Shown here: piece by piece, positions 53,549 through 62,086 of the stretch
Layout: each line of letters starts with the position of its first letter
Numbering within the stretch: the first letter of the stretch is position 1
Assembly: GCF_018449655.1 (NCBI RefSeq)
Contig: NZ_JAAVUX010000017.1
Coordinates: forward strand, 55,373-119,372
Length of the DNA stretch: 64,000 nucleotides
Source: Pseudomonas sp. dw_358
GTDB taxonomy: Bacteria > Pseudomonadota > Gammaproteobacteria > Pseudomonadales > Pseudomonadaceae
Direction of reading: 5' to 3'
Position numbers and translations under genes: made by a program
Notes under the pieces: model-generated
What the model was told of the DNA's origin: nothing
The model's input: only the letters and a program-made list of their open reading frames with translations
The model's database searches: none

Positions 53549-55555
53549 GTGATCACACAGTCCCTGGCTTTCAGCGTGCAAGACCTCGATTACCTCACCA
53601 GGCTCGACCCCGCGTCGCTGAGTGATGGACCGATTGCCGAGCTGGAGCAGGCTTGGCTGGCGTGTGTGAATGGACGCATCGACCGGCCTGTCGGAGTCAG
53701 GCAGGTGATTTGGGATTCCTGGCGGCGCAGTGTGAGCGCCGGTCTAAAGCCTGAGGACGGTGATTACCGCTTTGTCGACTCAGCCGACCTGTCCGCGACG
53801 CTGGCCGCCAACCGAGTATTGATTGCGGCAGCGGCGGAGGTCATGCGGGGATTGCTGGCGTACAACCCTAGGGGCCATATCAATCTGACCGATGCGCAAG
53901 GCACGACGCTGTATTTCTGTGGGCCCGACCTCACGCCCGTGGGAAGTCGGCTGCTGGAGTCTGTGCAGGGCACCAACTGCACGGGGCTGGCGTTAGCCGA
54001 AGATCGGTTGGTCTACGTGTTGGCTGAAGAGAACTTTGCACTGGGCCTGCGTAGGCGTCGTATGCATTGCGCCGCCGCACCGATCCGAGATGCCCAGGGC
54101 CGGACGCTGGCGATGTTGACCCTGACCGCTGAGCCGGGGTGGTTTCATTTTCATACGCTGGGCACCGTCCAGGCTGCTGCCGAAGCAGTCTCGCGGCAAA
54201 TGGCCTTGCAAGCCTTGCTGGAAGAGCAACAGGCCGTGCTTGAGGTGTTGAACGAAGGGCTTGTCGTACTCGATGAGCAGGGGTGCATCAAGGCGCTCAA
54301 CCGCTATGCCCGGCAACTGTTTCGCGTGGGCCGGGACCTGCTGGGCAGTGCGTTCGGGCGCTTGGGCCAGAGCGACCTGACTGATGACATCCTGCTGCGT
54401 GGCGGCGAAGGGCTGCGGGACCTGGACTGCACGTTCGAGCTGCATGACCGCAGCCATTTGGCTTGCCTGGTTTCGGTATGTTCGCTGGAGCAGGGCGGGC
54501 GCGTTGTGTCTTTACGCGAGAACCGCCGCATTCGCGAAATCACCCGGCGAATCATCGGCACCCAGGCCAGCTACACCTTCGACACCATTCGGGGCAGGTC
54601 GCAAGCGATTCAGGATGCGTTGCACTTGGGTCGGATCGCCAGTCGCAGTGATTCGACGACTTTGATTCTCGGTGAAAGCGGCACGGGCAAGGAGCTGTTC
54701 GCCCAAGCGATTCATAATGCCAGTGACCGTTGCAATGGTCCGTTTGTGGCGGTCAATTGCGGGGCCATTCCACGAGACCTGGTGCAGAGTGAATTGTTCG
54801 GCCACGTAGAGGGCGCCTTCAGCGGATCAGCTCGCGGTGGTTCGGCCGGGAAATTTGAATTGGCTGATGGCGGAACAATTTTCCTCGATGAAATCGGTGA
54901 CATGTCTTTTGATGCGCAAGTCAGTCTGCTGCGTGTCTTGCAGGAAGGCGAGGTCACGCGCGTCGGAGCGAAAAAATCCCAGCAAGTGAACGTGCGCATC
55001 ATCGCCGCCACCCACCGCAACCTCAGCCAAGCGGTGGCCGATGGCGCGTTTCGTGAGGACCTTTACTACCGGCTGAATGTGCTGAATCTGACGGTGCCGC
55101 CGCTAAGAATGCGCCGTGAGGATGTTCCGTTGCTGGCCCGCCATTTTCTAAGCCGTTGCAACCGCTCGCTACGCAAGTCGGTACAGGGCATATCGCCGCA
55201 GGCATTGGATATTCTGTCGGCCTACCACTGGCCTGGCAACGTGCGCGAGCTGGAAAACACCATTGAGCGCGCGACCAATCTGGCGGTGACCGAACTGATC
55301 CAGGCAGGTGACCTACCGCTTGAAATCCAGCAGCGATCGCGGCCATCGGCACCCGAAAATTGGCCTGAACCCCAAGCAGTCAAGGGTCTCGAGACCTTTG
55401 AAATGAACGCGATCATCGCCGCCTTGCAGGATACCGGTGGCAATATTCGCCGGGCTGCCGAACAGTTGAATGTGTCCCGCGGCGGGCTGTACAACAAGAT
55501 GACTCGGTTCGGGCTGAGTGCCGATGCGTTTCGTTCAGTGCCGAGGCTGCTCTGA
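53549..55555 (+). CDS. Sigma-54-dependent activator, AcoR-like
   Basis: A 668-residue regulator starting at GTG. Residues of about 60-220 are GAF-like, then a PAS-like stretch (EVLNEGLVVLDEQGCIKALN). The AAA+ domain has Walker A GESGTGKE (about 374), sigma-54 contact loop EGAFSGSAR (usual form GAFTGA), and Walker B GGTIFLDEIGDM. A Fis-type helix-turn-helix ends it (NIRRAAEQLNVSRGGLYNKM). It should activate the divergent dehydrogenase operon through the dyad at 53488 when a ligand binds. Confidence 0.9.
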   Translation: MITQSLAFSVQDLDYLTRLDPASLSDGPIAELEQAWLACVNGRIDRPVGVRQVIWDSWRRSVSAGLKPEDGDYRFVDSADLSATLAANRVLIAAAAEVMRGLLAYNPRGHINLTDAQGTTLYFCGPDLTPVGSRLLESVQGTNCTGLALAEDRLVYVLAEENFALGLRRRRMHCAAAPIRDAQGRTLAMLTLTAEPGWFHFHTLGTVQAAAEAVSRQMALQALLEEQQAVLEVLNEGLVVLDEQGCIKALNRYARQLFRVGRDLLGSAFGRLGQSDLTDDILLRGGEGLRDLDCTFELHDRSHLACLVSVCSLEQGGRVVSLRENRRIREITRRIIGTQASYTFDTIRGRSQAIQDALHLGRIASRSDSTTLILGESGTGKELFAQAIHNASDRCNGPFVAVNCGAIPRDLVQSELFGHVEGAFSGSARGGSAGKFELADGGTIFLDEIGDMSFDAQVSLLRVLQEGEVTRVGAKKSQQVNVRIIAATHRNLSQAVADGAFREDLYYRLNVLNLTVPPLRMRREDVPLLARHFLSRCNRSLRKSVQGISPQALDILSAYHWPGNVRELENTIERATNLAVTELIQAGDLPLEIQQRSRPSAPENWPEPQAVKGLETFEMNAIIAALQDTGGNIRRAAEQLNVSRGGLYNKMTRFGLSADAFRSVPRLL

Positions 55556-55596
55556 GGTCAGGATCTGCAACGGAATATGAATGCGATGTCATGCCT

Positions 55597-55706
55597 GATT
55601 GAAGTTCGCGGCGGATCGCCTCGACCCCAGCGCCAGACATGCCGAAGTGCTTGACCTTGCCTTTGGCTATCAGCTCTTTCACCGTACCGGCGACGTCCTC
55701 GATAGG
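55597..55706 (-). pseudogene. Aldo/keto reductase fragment
   Basis: About 36 codons reading EDVAGTVKELIAKGKVKHFG then MSGAGVEAIRREL, the strand and helix after the active site in aldo/keto reductases. Both ends are missing; an IS21-like end abuts one side. Non-functional. Confidence 0.7.
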
Positions 55707-55710
55707 TGTT

Positions 55711-55770
55711 GTCGCTGACCGAAAACTGACCTAGTAGAGGCTGTTCTGCCGACTGAAAACTGACCCAGGT
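55711..55770. repeat. IS21-like terminal repeats
   Basis: Two direct copies of a 20-bp unit, GCTGACCGAAAACTGACCTA and GCCGACTGAAAACTGACCCA, about 36 bp apart. Tandem repeats of this form are found at ends of IS21-family elements. The following ~85 bp are GC-rich and may be the tail of that element. No transposase gene remains. Confidence 0.5.
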
Positions 55771-55793
55771 GTTCAACTGCTTCTGCCCACTTT

Positions 55794-56672
55794 TTGAGCA
55801 CCGTGGAGGAACAGCGCCTGCACGGATTCGTCGGTGCTGATCTCCTCAAACTCCACACTAATAATGATCCAGTGACCCTGCCTTCTATACTTTACTTGGT
55901 TGGATTTTCAAAAATTCCTAGCAAGGATACATACGAGCAACTCCGTAAAGACTTAGAGTTGGGCGGCCGTACTCTGATCGTACTGAGCGAATGCCATATG
56001 CCTCGTGTCATTGGGACTACGAGAACGCTTTGGGATGCGGAGTGTGATTTTCTTAGGAGGATTAGCGATGATTTAGCCGAAGATCCAGTGGAATTGTCCG
56101 AAGCTCTTAAGGTGCGCCTTGAGAAATTCGAAAAAAATGAATTTAACTCAGATGATCTATTCTTGCCGTCGCCTTCAGGTGAAGCCCTTAAGTTGAGGGA
56201 CACGTTTGCCTTCTGGTCAGGCTTGGGAATAGACCATACGATATCTACTCAGGCCGATGTATATTGGACGATTCAAGCGATTTTGCATGATATGAGGAGC
56301 AAACCTAATGGCGCAGGCTTAGCTAGTATCTACCATTCAACAGTTATAAGCCCTGCGTGCTTCGATAGATACAACGACGGAGTAATTCAAGCATGTCTTC
56401 TCAGGGCTGCTACGGCAATAGAGTTGAACTACTCAGTTAGTGATGACTTTAGTCTGAAGATGATGGACTTTCTGATTTCGGTAATCGAAGGGTCAGCTGA
56501 GGCGCAAGGTGAGGGGGCGCTTGAGTTTCTCATGGCTATGTGTCTTGGTCACCTCCGTATCAATACTGAACACTTAAGAGAGTTGCTTGCAAGAGTTAAG
56601 TCGCTTGAGGTGAGTGATGACATGGTGCTGCTTTTGAATCAGTTGTCAAAACAGCTGCCTTTTAAGGGTTGA
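55794..56672 (+). pseudogene. Headless AT-rich gene, C-terminal 270 residues
   Basis: An open frame of 292 residues that begins (TTG) inside IS-derived sequence; genuine AT-rich coding starts near 55853. The fragment has no plausible start of its own, so the N-terminus was lost to the insertion. Contents: a strand ILYLVGFSKIP, a helix, then GRTLIVLSECHMPR, and a largely helical C-terminal region with two Cys in the IQACLLRAATAIEL area. No family recognised. The composition resembles the ABC-3C island, suggesting horizontal origin and perhaps a defence gene. Confidence 0.55.
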
Positions 56673-56679
56673 TTTTAGT

Positions 56680-56711
56680 ATCTTAAGCCCGGCTTACGCG
56701 GGGCTTAAGAT
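56680..56711. terminator. Dyad between convergent genes
   Basis: ATCTTAAGCCC (56680-56690) and GGGCTTAAGAT (56701-56711) are perfect 11-bp arms around a 10-bp loop. It probably stops transcription from both sides, though no T-run follows. Confidence 0.5.
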
Positions 56712-57003
56712 GGGCGACCACAGTATCCTGCTGACCGTCTGTAAGCGGATGGCGAACACACCTAACCTTTTGCGTAATTGCATGACTTGACCAGTCGTTT
56801 GCATTCGACTTAACCAGCAATGAATCGGAACTACGGCGCAGGTTTACTCTCTGGATACTTGCCCATATTAGATGGTGGGTCGAATCGATATCCTCCGCTC
56901 CCGACACATTCAGGCTAGTGGAGGGCTCGCCCGCTAGTGCCCTGGTCGCTAGGAACGACGCGCAGCACAGAGACAACGCACACATGAAATGAATTTTCCG
57001 CAA
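56683..57003 (-). CDS. Small exported protein, unknown function
   Basis: A 106-residue protein. TTG at 57003 is preferred since AAGGA lies just before it and it gives a charged n-region (MRKIH); ATG 56985 is the alternative. A signal peptide ends ATRALAGE near residue 25. The mature part is Ser/Asn/Val-rich with single cysteine VRCVRH. Its last codons form one arm of the dyad at 56680. Family not recognised. Confidence 0.5.
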   Translation of the reverse strand: MRKIHFMCALSLCCASFLATRALAGEPSTSLNVSGAEDIDSTHHLIWASIQRVNLRRSSDSLLVKSNANDWSSHAITQKVRCVRHPLTDGQQDTVVAHLKPRVSRA

Positions 57004-57159
57004 CCGTTCCTTGTCAACGATCTGATCTGGTTGTCACCGCAGGAACCCGCAAGGCACGATGAGGCAACCTGCTACAACGAGCTGTACCGACTTACGCAGG
57101 TCACTCCCAACACTACAAAGACATTCGTCAAACCCACGTCCGGATAGCTAATGAAAAAG

Positions 57160-58119
57160 CTACAAATCCAGCACCAAGCGATCTGAGCGGCTTCTCGAAC
57201 AACAAAGCGTCATCCGGTTGTTCAACGCATGTTCCTCATCAGTCATCACCATGTCTAGGTGTTCGGGCTCCCCAGAAAGTACGCCAGTCAGGCATGCGCC
57301 GCACATCCCCTGCTCGCAGGAAACTGGCACATCCACACCTGCATCGAGCAATACGCGGGCGATGGATTGTTCACCATGTACCGTGTACACGGCACCGGTC
57401 GACTTCAGTTCGATTTCAAATGTGTCGGCCCCCACGTCAGCTATTACAGCGGTGGGTGAAAATGCCTCCTTGATAATGCGCTCAGGGGCCCATCCAGACA
57501 GCTTCGCACTTTGTTCCACATGCACCATGAACTCAGCGGGGCCACAGAGATATACGAGTTGCTCAGCGCTAGGACGTTGCAGATCCTCTGGTAGATATTG
57601 TCGTGGACTACGTCCGGCATAGCTTTGATGAAGATGCACTTGTGACGTACCCAGATAGCTTGCCAGCCTCTCGCCGAATGCCACATCCGCCAAGGTGCGT
57701 GTGTAGTAATGCAGTGAAAAGGACAGCTGCTTTCGGTCTAGCTCTGCCGCCATCGAAATTAACGGCGTAATACCAATTCCTGCCGCGATTAATATGTAGT
57801 GCCGGGCTGGTTGCAACGCGAACAGATTGCGCGGTAGGGATATTTCAAGCTCGTCCCCCACCGCCAGATGCTCATGTACGAATCGCGAGCCACCACGCGA
57901 TGCCGAATCAAGTTTTACGCAAAGCTCGTAGTGATCGTCCATGAACGGGGCACTGGCGATTGAGTATTGCCGAATCAATCCGTTGGCCAGGAAGACATCG
58001 ACATGCGCACCGGCTTCGAAGCCGGGCAGTGTCTGGCCGTAGATCGGCTCCAGACGAATACTGATGTTTGAAGCGCCTTGCGCCGCCATTTCAGTCACTT
58101 TGACCTTCAATCGTGTCAT
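57160..58119 (-). CDS. Oxygenase reductase, phthalate-dioxygenase-reductase (VanB) type
   Basis: A 319-residue electron-transfer protein. An N-terminal flavin domain (RQYSIASAP) is followed by the NAD domain (LIAAGIGITPLISMA, YLCGPAEFMVHV) and a C-terminal plant-type ferredoxin with CEQGMCGAC and a later Cys in MTLCCSRS, giving a [2Fe-2S] cluster. It passes electrons from NAD(P)H to the Rieske oxygenase encoded 10 bp upstream. Confidence 0.9.
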   Translation of the reverse strand: MTRLKVKVTEMAAQGASNISIRLEPIYGQTLPGFEAGAHVDVFLANGLIRQYSIASAPFMDDHYELCVKLDSASRGGSRFVHEHLAVGDELEISLPRNLFALQPARHYILIAAGIGITPLISMAAELDRKQLSFSLHYYTRTLADVAFGERLASYLGTSQVHLHQSYAGRSPRQYLPEDLQRPSAEQLVYLCGPAEFMVHVEQSAKLSGWAPERIIKEAFSPTAVIADVGADTFEIELKSTGAVYTVHGEQSIARVLLDAGVDVPVSCEQGMCGACLTGVLSGEPEHLDMVMTDEEHALNNRMTLCCSRSRSDRLVLDL

Positions 58120-58129
58120 GGCCTATTCC

Positions 58130-59176
58130 TCAGCTCAAAAAGAACTGGCTAAGACCCTGACTGCGTAGCCCTCTGCGGTAGGCAATCGAACTCATGTCGG
58201 CGGGTATGTGAACCTCCAGCGCAGGATCCAGCGGAAGGCGTTCGGGTTTTTGCGATTCGACAATCAGCCGGTCTTCTTCGAACACCCGCAAGTTGAAGGC
58301 GTGCGTATCCTCCACAGGCAGATCTTTGTCAAAATTACGGGCAATAGGCGCAAACATCCGTGTGACCTTTGCCGAGACTGGAGACGCAGCATTCATGATA
58401 ACCAGGCGCCCGTCATCCGGAAAATGCACCGTCAGCGTGGCTGTAAACGGTAGATGAACTTCGAAATGTCGCAACCAGTTAAAACCGTCAGGTGCTCTGC
58501 CATCGACCCCAATGGGGTAGTTGCCCACGGTGCTGCGATAATGGGTTTCAAAGCCTTTTGGCGTTTCGACTGGACGGTATGGCGTGATTTCCGTGTTGTT
58601 AGGATCACCAAACGTCTCGGTGTGAACGAAGCCAAAATGCGCGACATCCAGGAATCCTTCTACCTGGCGTCCGGCAAACGCCTGGATGTCGATGCTTGGG
58701 CATACGATTTGTTGAAACTCGGGCTCATCCCAATGTGGCATTTTCGGGATATCTACGGTGTCTTCTTGTGGATCGAGACACGTCCAGACTAGACCATAGC
58801 GTTCAACTGCCGGGTAGGTAAAAAGCTGCATGCGAGAGGGGATAGCAGCGCTGGGACTGGCAGGGACTTTGTTGCATCGACCGCCATGACCGAAGCGCAA
58901 GCCGTGGTAAGCACAGACCACGCCCTGGCCATCGCTTTTGCCCATGCTCAGCGGCACGCCACGATGCGGGCAAACGTCTCGTGCCACCACCAGATCATCG
59001 TCGATTCGGTAGATCACCAACGGCTCGTCCAGCAGCATGGCCTTGATTGGCTCTGCTTGCACGGCAAGGCTTTGCGCGATGGGATACCAGTGTGCCGCCA
59101 GAATGCGCCAGTCGCTTTCGATGAAGGTGCAATTGAGTGGGAGTGTGCGGTCTTTGATCATATCGAAGAGTCTCAT
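58130..59176 (-). CDS. Rieske non-haem iron oxygenase (vanillate demethylase-like)
   Basis: A protein of about 348 residues. The Rieske cluster motif is CPHRGVPLSMG with CAYHGLRFG 18 residues later. The mononuclear iron site is FLDVAHFGFVHTETFGD (Asp and two His). Single-component-alpha oxygenases of this class hydroxylate or O/N-demethylate aromatic or heteroaromatic compounds. Starts at ATG 59176 or 59161 are both possible. It is followed by its reductase and divergent from a LysR gene. Substrate unknown. Confidence 0.87.
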   Translation of the reverse strand: MRLFDMIKDRTLPLNCTFIESDWRILAAHWYPIAQSLAVQAEPIKAMLLDEPLVIYRIDDDLVVARDVCPHRGVPLSMGKSDGQGVVCAYHGLRFGHGGRCNKVPASPSAAIPSRMQLFTYPAVERYGLVWTCLDPQEDTVDIPKMPHWDEPEFQQIVCPSIDIQAFAGRQVEGFLDVAHFGFVHTETFGDPNNTEITPYRPVETPKGFETHYRSTVGNYPIGVDGRAPDGFNWLRHFEVHLPFTATLTVHFPDDGRLVIMNAASPVSAKVTRMFAPIARNFDKDLPVEDTHAFNLRVFEEDRLIVESQKPERLPLDPALEVHIPADMSSIAYRRGLRSQGLSQFFLS

Positions 59177-59297
59177 CAGCTGTGGGGTACGGCCCGATTC
59201 CAAGCGCTCTCAGGCGCATTTGCGATGGACTTTAGAATTGTGGCGTGATGAACTCAAACACCGTTTTTTCATCATCGCGTTGCAAAAAAGGCAACAC

Positions 59298-60218
59298 ATG
59301 TTCCCGTTCTCACGTTTCACCCGGTATTTCGTGGAAGTCGCCAACCACCGCAGCATCCGCCGCGCGGCGGAGGTTCTGCACGTGTCTGCATCGGCCATCG
59401 ACAGACAGATCCTGAAGGCTGAAGAAGAACTCGGCGTCCCGTTATTCGAGCGGCTGCCAAGCGGGTTGAGACTAACCTCGGCAGGCGAGCTGTTGTTGAC
59501 CAATGCACGCCGCTGGCAGAAGGACTATGCCCGCACAAGGGAGCAGATCGACGAAATGCAGGGTTTGCGAAGAGGTCATGTAGACATTGGGCTAATCGAT
59601 GCGCTCAGTGAGGGCATCGTTGTCGAAGCGGTGGCCGCGTTGATGAAGGAATATCCCGGCCTGACCTTCGGGATGAAAGTGGCGGATAACCAGAAAGTCG
59701 CGCAAATGATCGCGGCAGCTGAGGTCGATTTCGGCTTTGTACTGGATGCAGTGGCCAGCGCAGATCTAAGCATAAGCGCCAGCACGGAGATCAAAATGGG
59801 CATCGCTATGCCGATCTCCCATTCGCTGGCCCGTAAGTCGAGCGTTCGACTCAGTGAAACCCAGAACGAGACCGTCATTTTCCCAGCCGAGCCTTTAGTC
59901 GTGCACAAACACGTACGCGCGTTGCACAACCAATTGCAACTCGATGTCAGGCAGCGAGTGGCCTGCAATGACTTGCGCATGATGCGTTCGCTTATCCGTC
60001 AAGGGGTGGGGATTGGTATTCTTTCATGGCTCGATGTCGCCAGTGAGGTAGCGGAAAACACTATCGCTTTCGTGCCGCTTACCGGGATACACGTCAGCCA
60101 TCCGGTGTTGTCAGTCTGCGTTGCGTCCCATCGCCAGCTTTCCAGAGCCGCGCTTTTAGCGCTGGGTGACTTGACGGAGCGAATGACAGCGTTGAGCAAT
60201 CTTCAGTCGACACGTTGA
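59298..60218 (+). CDS. LysR-family transcriptional regulator
   Basis: A 306-residue regulator: helix-turn-helix RRAAEVLHVSASAIDRQILK, linker helix, then a periplasmic-binding-like effector domain. ATG 59298 follows AAGG; a longer in-frame stretch overlaps the oxygenase gene and is rejected. The 121-bp gap to the divergent oxygenase suggests it controls that operon. At the second helix Asp-Arg-Gln replaces the usual Ser-Arg. Confidence 0.88.
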   Translation: MFPFSRFTRYFVEVANHRSIRRAAEVLHVSASAIDRQILKAEEELGVPLFERLPSGLRLTSAGELLLTNARRWQKDYARTREQIDEMQGLRRGHVDIGLIDALSEGIVVEAVAALMKEYPGLTFGMKVADNQKVAQMIAAAEVDFGFVLDAVASADLSISASTEIKMGIAMPISHSLARKSSVRLSETQNETVIFPAEPLVVHKHVRALHNQLQLDVRQRVACNDLRMMRSLIRQGVGIGILSWLDVASEVAENTIAFVPLTGIHVSHPVLSVCVASHRQLSRAALLALGDLTERMTALSNLQSTR

Positions 60219-60351
60219 TCACTTGATCGGCATAGGCGCAATGCGTTGAATTCCTAGACGCCTTGGTCGATGGCTGCGCTTGCACCGATCAGATCCACCA
60301 AGGCGTTTCCATTTCGTACAGGCCTGCTGCTTTCTGTTACCGCGCGAATCG

Positions 60352-60377
60352 CTATATAGTTATCAATATAACGATAG
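60352..60377. promoter_or_regulatory. AT-rich dyad upstream of the M24 gene
   Basis: GTTAT-CAAT-ATAAC (60359-60372) inside CTATATAGTTATC. TATAGT could be a -10 hexamer. It is 29 bp before the TTG start at 60401 and may be an operator. Confidence 0.4.
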
Positions 60378-60400
60378 ACTTAGATCCAAGGAGAAACTCG

Positions 60401-61060
60401 TTGAACGCACAACCCAAAGAGGCCGTCGGCACGACCTACAGCATCGACTCCATGCGTCACGCTCAATCAATGACATGGCGTGCGATCCGATTGCTATCGC
60501 AACAGATTCAGCCTGGCATGCTGGAATCCGAGGCCAGAGAGCTTGGAAAGCAGGTGCTGGCGGGGCTGGAGATGCAACGAATCTGGCATCCATTGCTGAT
60601 CCGCTTTGGCGCTAACACGCTGAAGACTTTCAAAGAGCGGTCTGAGGGTGACCCGGTACTCGGCGAAGACGATATTTTTTTCATCGACATGGGTGCTGTG
60701 TGGCAGGGCCACGAAGGGGATGCGGGCGAGACCTTCGTCACGGGCGCAGATCCGGATATGAAGGCATGTGCGATTGCAGCCAAGACTCTGTTTGAGCGGG
60801 TTCAAGCACTCTGGAAAAATGAACGCGTTGCCGGGCTTGAGCTGTATCGCTACGCCGAAGATCAGGCCAACGCCATGGGCTGGCGGTTGAACCTCAATAT
60901 CAAAGGCCATCGGGTAAGCGATTTTCCGCACGCAGTTCACCGTGGCGGTGACCTTGGAGACTTCGAGCAGTGTCCGAATGCCGGGCTGTGGATTCTGGAG
61001 ATCCAGATCGCCCATCCAAGTAAGCCTTACGGCGCGTTCTATGAAGATTTACTGGCTTGA
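60401..61060 (+). CDS. M24-family (creatinase/aminopeptidase fold) protein
   Basis: A 219-residue protein starting at TTG 60401, since AAGGAG lies 7 nt upstream; upstream in-frame sequence is promoter DNA. The pita-bread fold can be followed: metal Asp pair in FFIDMGAVWQGHEGDAGETF, His in VSDFPHAVHRGG and Glu in LWILEIQIAHP, with a last Glu in FYEDLL. It is short compared with methionine aminopeptidases. Role unclear; M24 proteins also include creatinase-like hydrolases. Confidence 0.75.
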   Translation: MNAQPKEAVGTTYSIDSMRHAQSMTWRAIRLLSQQIQPGMLESEARELGKQVLAGLEMQRIWHPLLIRFGANTLKTFKERSEGDPVLGEDDIFFIDMGAVWQGHEGDAGETFVTGADPDMKACAIAAKTLFERVQALWKNERVAGLELYRYAEDQANAMGWRLNLNIKGHRVSDFPHAVHRGGDLGDFEQCPNAGLWILEIQIAHPSKPYGAFYEDLLA

Positions 61061-61088
61061 ACATCTAAACCTTACTGAAGAGAACGTA

Positions 61089-61442
61089 ATGAAAGCGTCT
61101 ACCGAATTCCCCGTGCTGCTCTTTTCGTACGGCACTTTGCAAGACAAAGCAGTGCAACGGGCAAATTTTGGCCGGGAACTGACTGGTGAAGCTGATCAAA
61201 TGCTTGGGTACTCGCAATCATGGGTCGAGATCACCGACCCCGACGTGCTTGCAGCAAGCGGGAAGACTCATCACCCGATTATCACCCCAAGCCACAACGA
61301 CGCAGACAAAGTAGCAGGCACTGTCTTCCAGATCGACGAACAAGAGCTTGCCGCTGCCGATGCCTATGAAGTCGCAGATTACAAACGCGTGTCGGTTGCG
61401 CTGGCATCAGGATTGACGGCTTGGGTATACGTTCAGGCGTAA
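61089..61442 (+). CDS. Gamma-glutamylcyclotransferase-like (AIG2) protein
   Basis: A 117-residue protein. LLFSYGTLQDKAVQRANFGR is the conserved substrate-loop strand (YGSL-type) of the GGCT fold, and LAAADAYEVADYKRVSVAL carries the conserved catalytic Glu region. These proteins cyclise gamma-glutamyl amines to 5-oxoproline. It is 28 bp after the M24 gene and probably in the same transcript. Confidence 0.8.
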   Translation: MKASTEFPVLLFSYGTLQDKAVQRANFGRELTGEADQMLGYSQSWVEITDPDVLAASGKTHHPIITPSHNDADKVAGTVFQIDEQELAAADAYEVADYKRVSVALASGLTAWVYVQA

Positions 61443-61534
61443 ATTTTCTCTGCGCGCTATGGTTGTATTCACACAGCGCAAGTTCCGATCATGAGCGACA
61501 GTTTTTAATCCCCCAGATGAAAGGAAGTCGTTCG

Positions 61535-61963
61535 ATGAAAGTCAGTGCACGCAACGTGTTCAAAGGTACGGTGAGTGAACTCCAGGAAGGTGCCGTCAAT
61601 GCTGAAGTAGTGCTGACCCTCGCGGGTGGTGAGCAATTGGTGGCGGTCATCACTATGGCCAGCGTCAAGAGCATGGGTATAGCGGTGGGGAAGGAAGCGG
61701 TCGCTTTGATCAAAGCTCCCTGGGTAATGCTGATGACCGATTCCAGTGATATTCGTCTGTCAGCGCGTAATTGCCTGGAAGGGATGGTCATCCGAGTCAG
61801 TGAAGGCGCGGTCAATTCTGAGGTGGTAGTTCAACTCCCAGGCGGCGCTGAAGTGTTTTCTATCGTCACTCGCGAAGCTGTAGAGGAGTTGGGCCTCAAG
61901 CCGGGAGCCAGCGCGACCGCAGTGATCAAAGCTTCCCATATCGTGCTTGGCGTACCCGCCTGA
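61535..61963 (+). CDS. Molybdate-binding protein with two Mop domains
   Basis: A 142-residue protein made of two TOBE/Mop repeats: SARNVFKGTVSELQEGAVNA and SARNCLEGMVIRVSEGAVNS start each half. Mop proteins store molybdate or tungstate in the cytoplasm as oligomers. ATG 61535 follows AAAGGAAG. It is about 90 bp after the previous gene; whether it belongs to that group is unclear. Confidence 0.88.
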   Translation: MKVSARNVFKGTVSELQEGAVNAEVVLTLAGGEQLVAVITMASVKSMGIAVGKEAVALIKAPWVMLMTDSSDIRLSARNCLEGMVIRVSEGAVNSEVVVQLPGGAEVFSIVTREAVEELGLKPGASATAVIKASHIVLGVPA

Positions 61964-62086
61964 TTTTTCTAACAGCTGTCCACTGGTAGGAATTTCGTAG
62001 TCATCCCGCCACGTGCCATTTTAGAAAATCCACCTTCCACTCACAGACAGCTCGGGATAAGCGGATGGGAACACACCTTGCGCATA

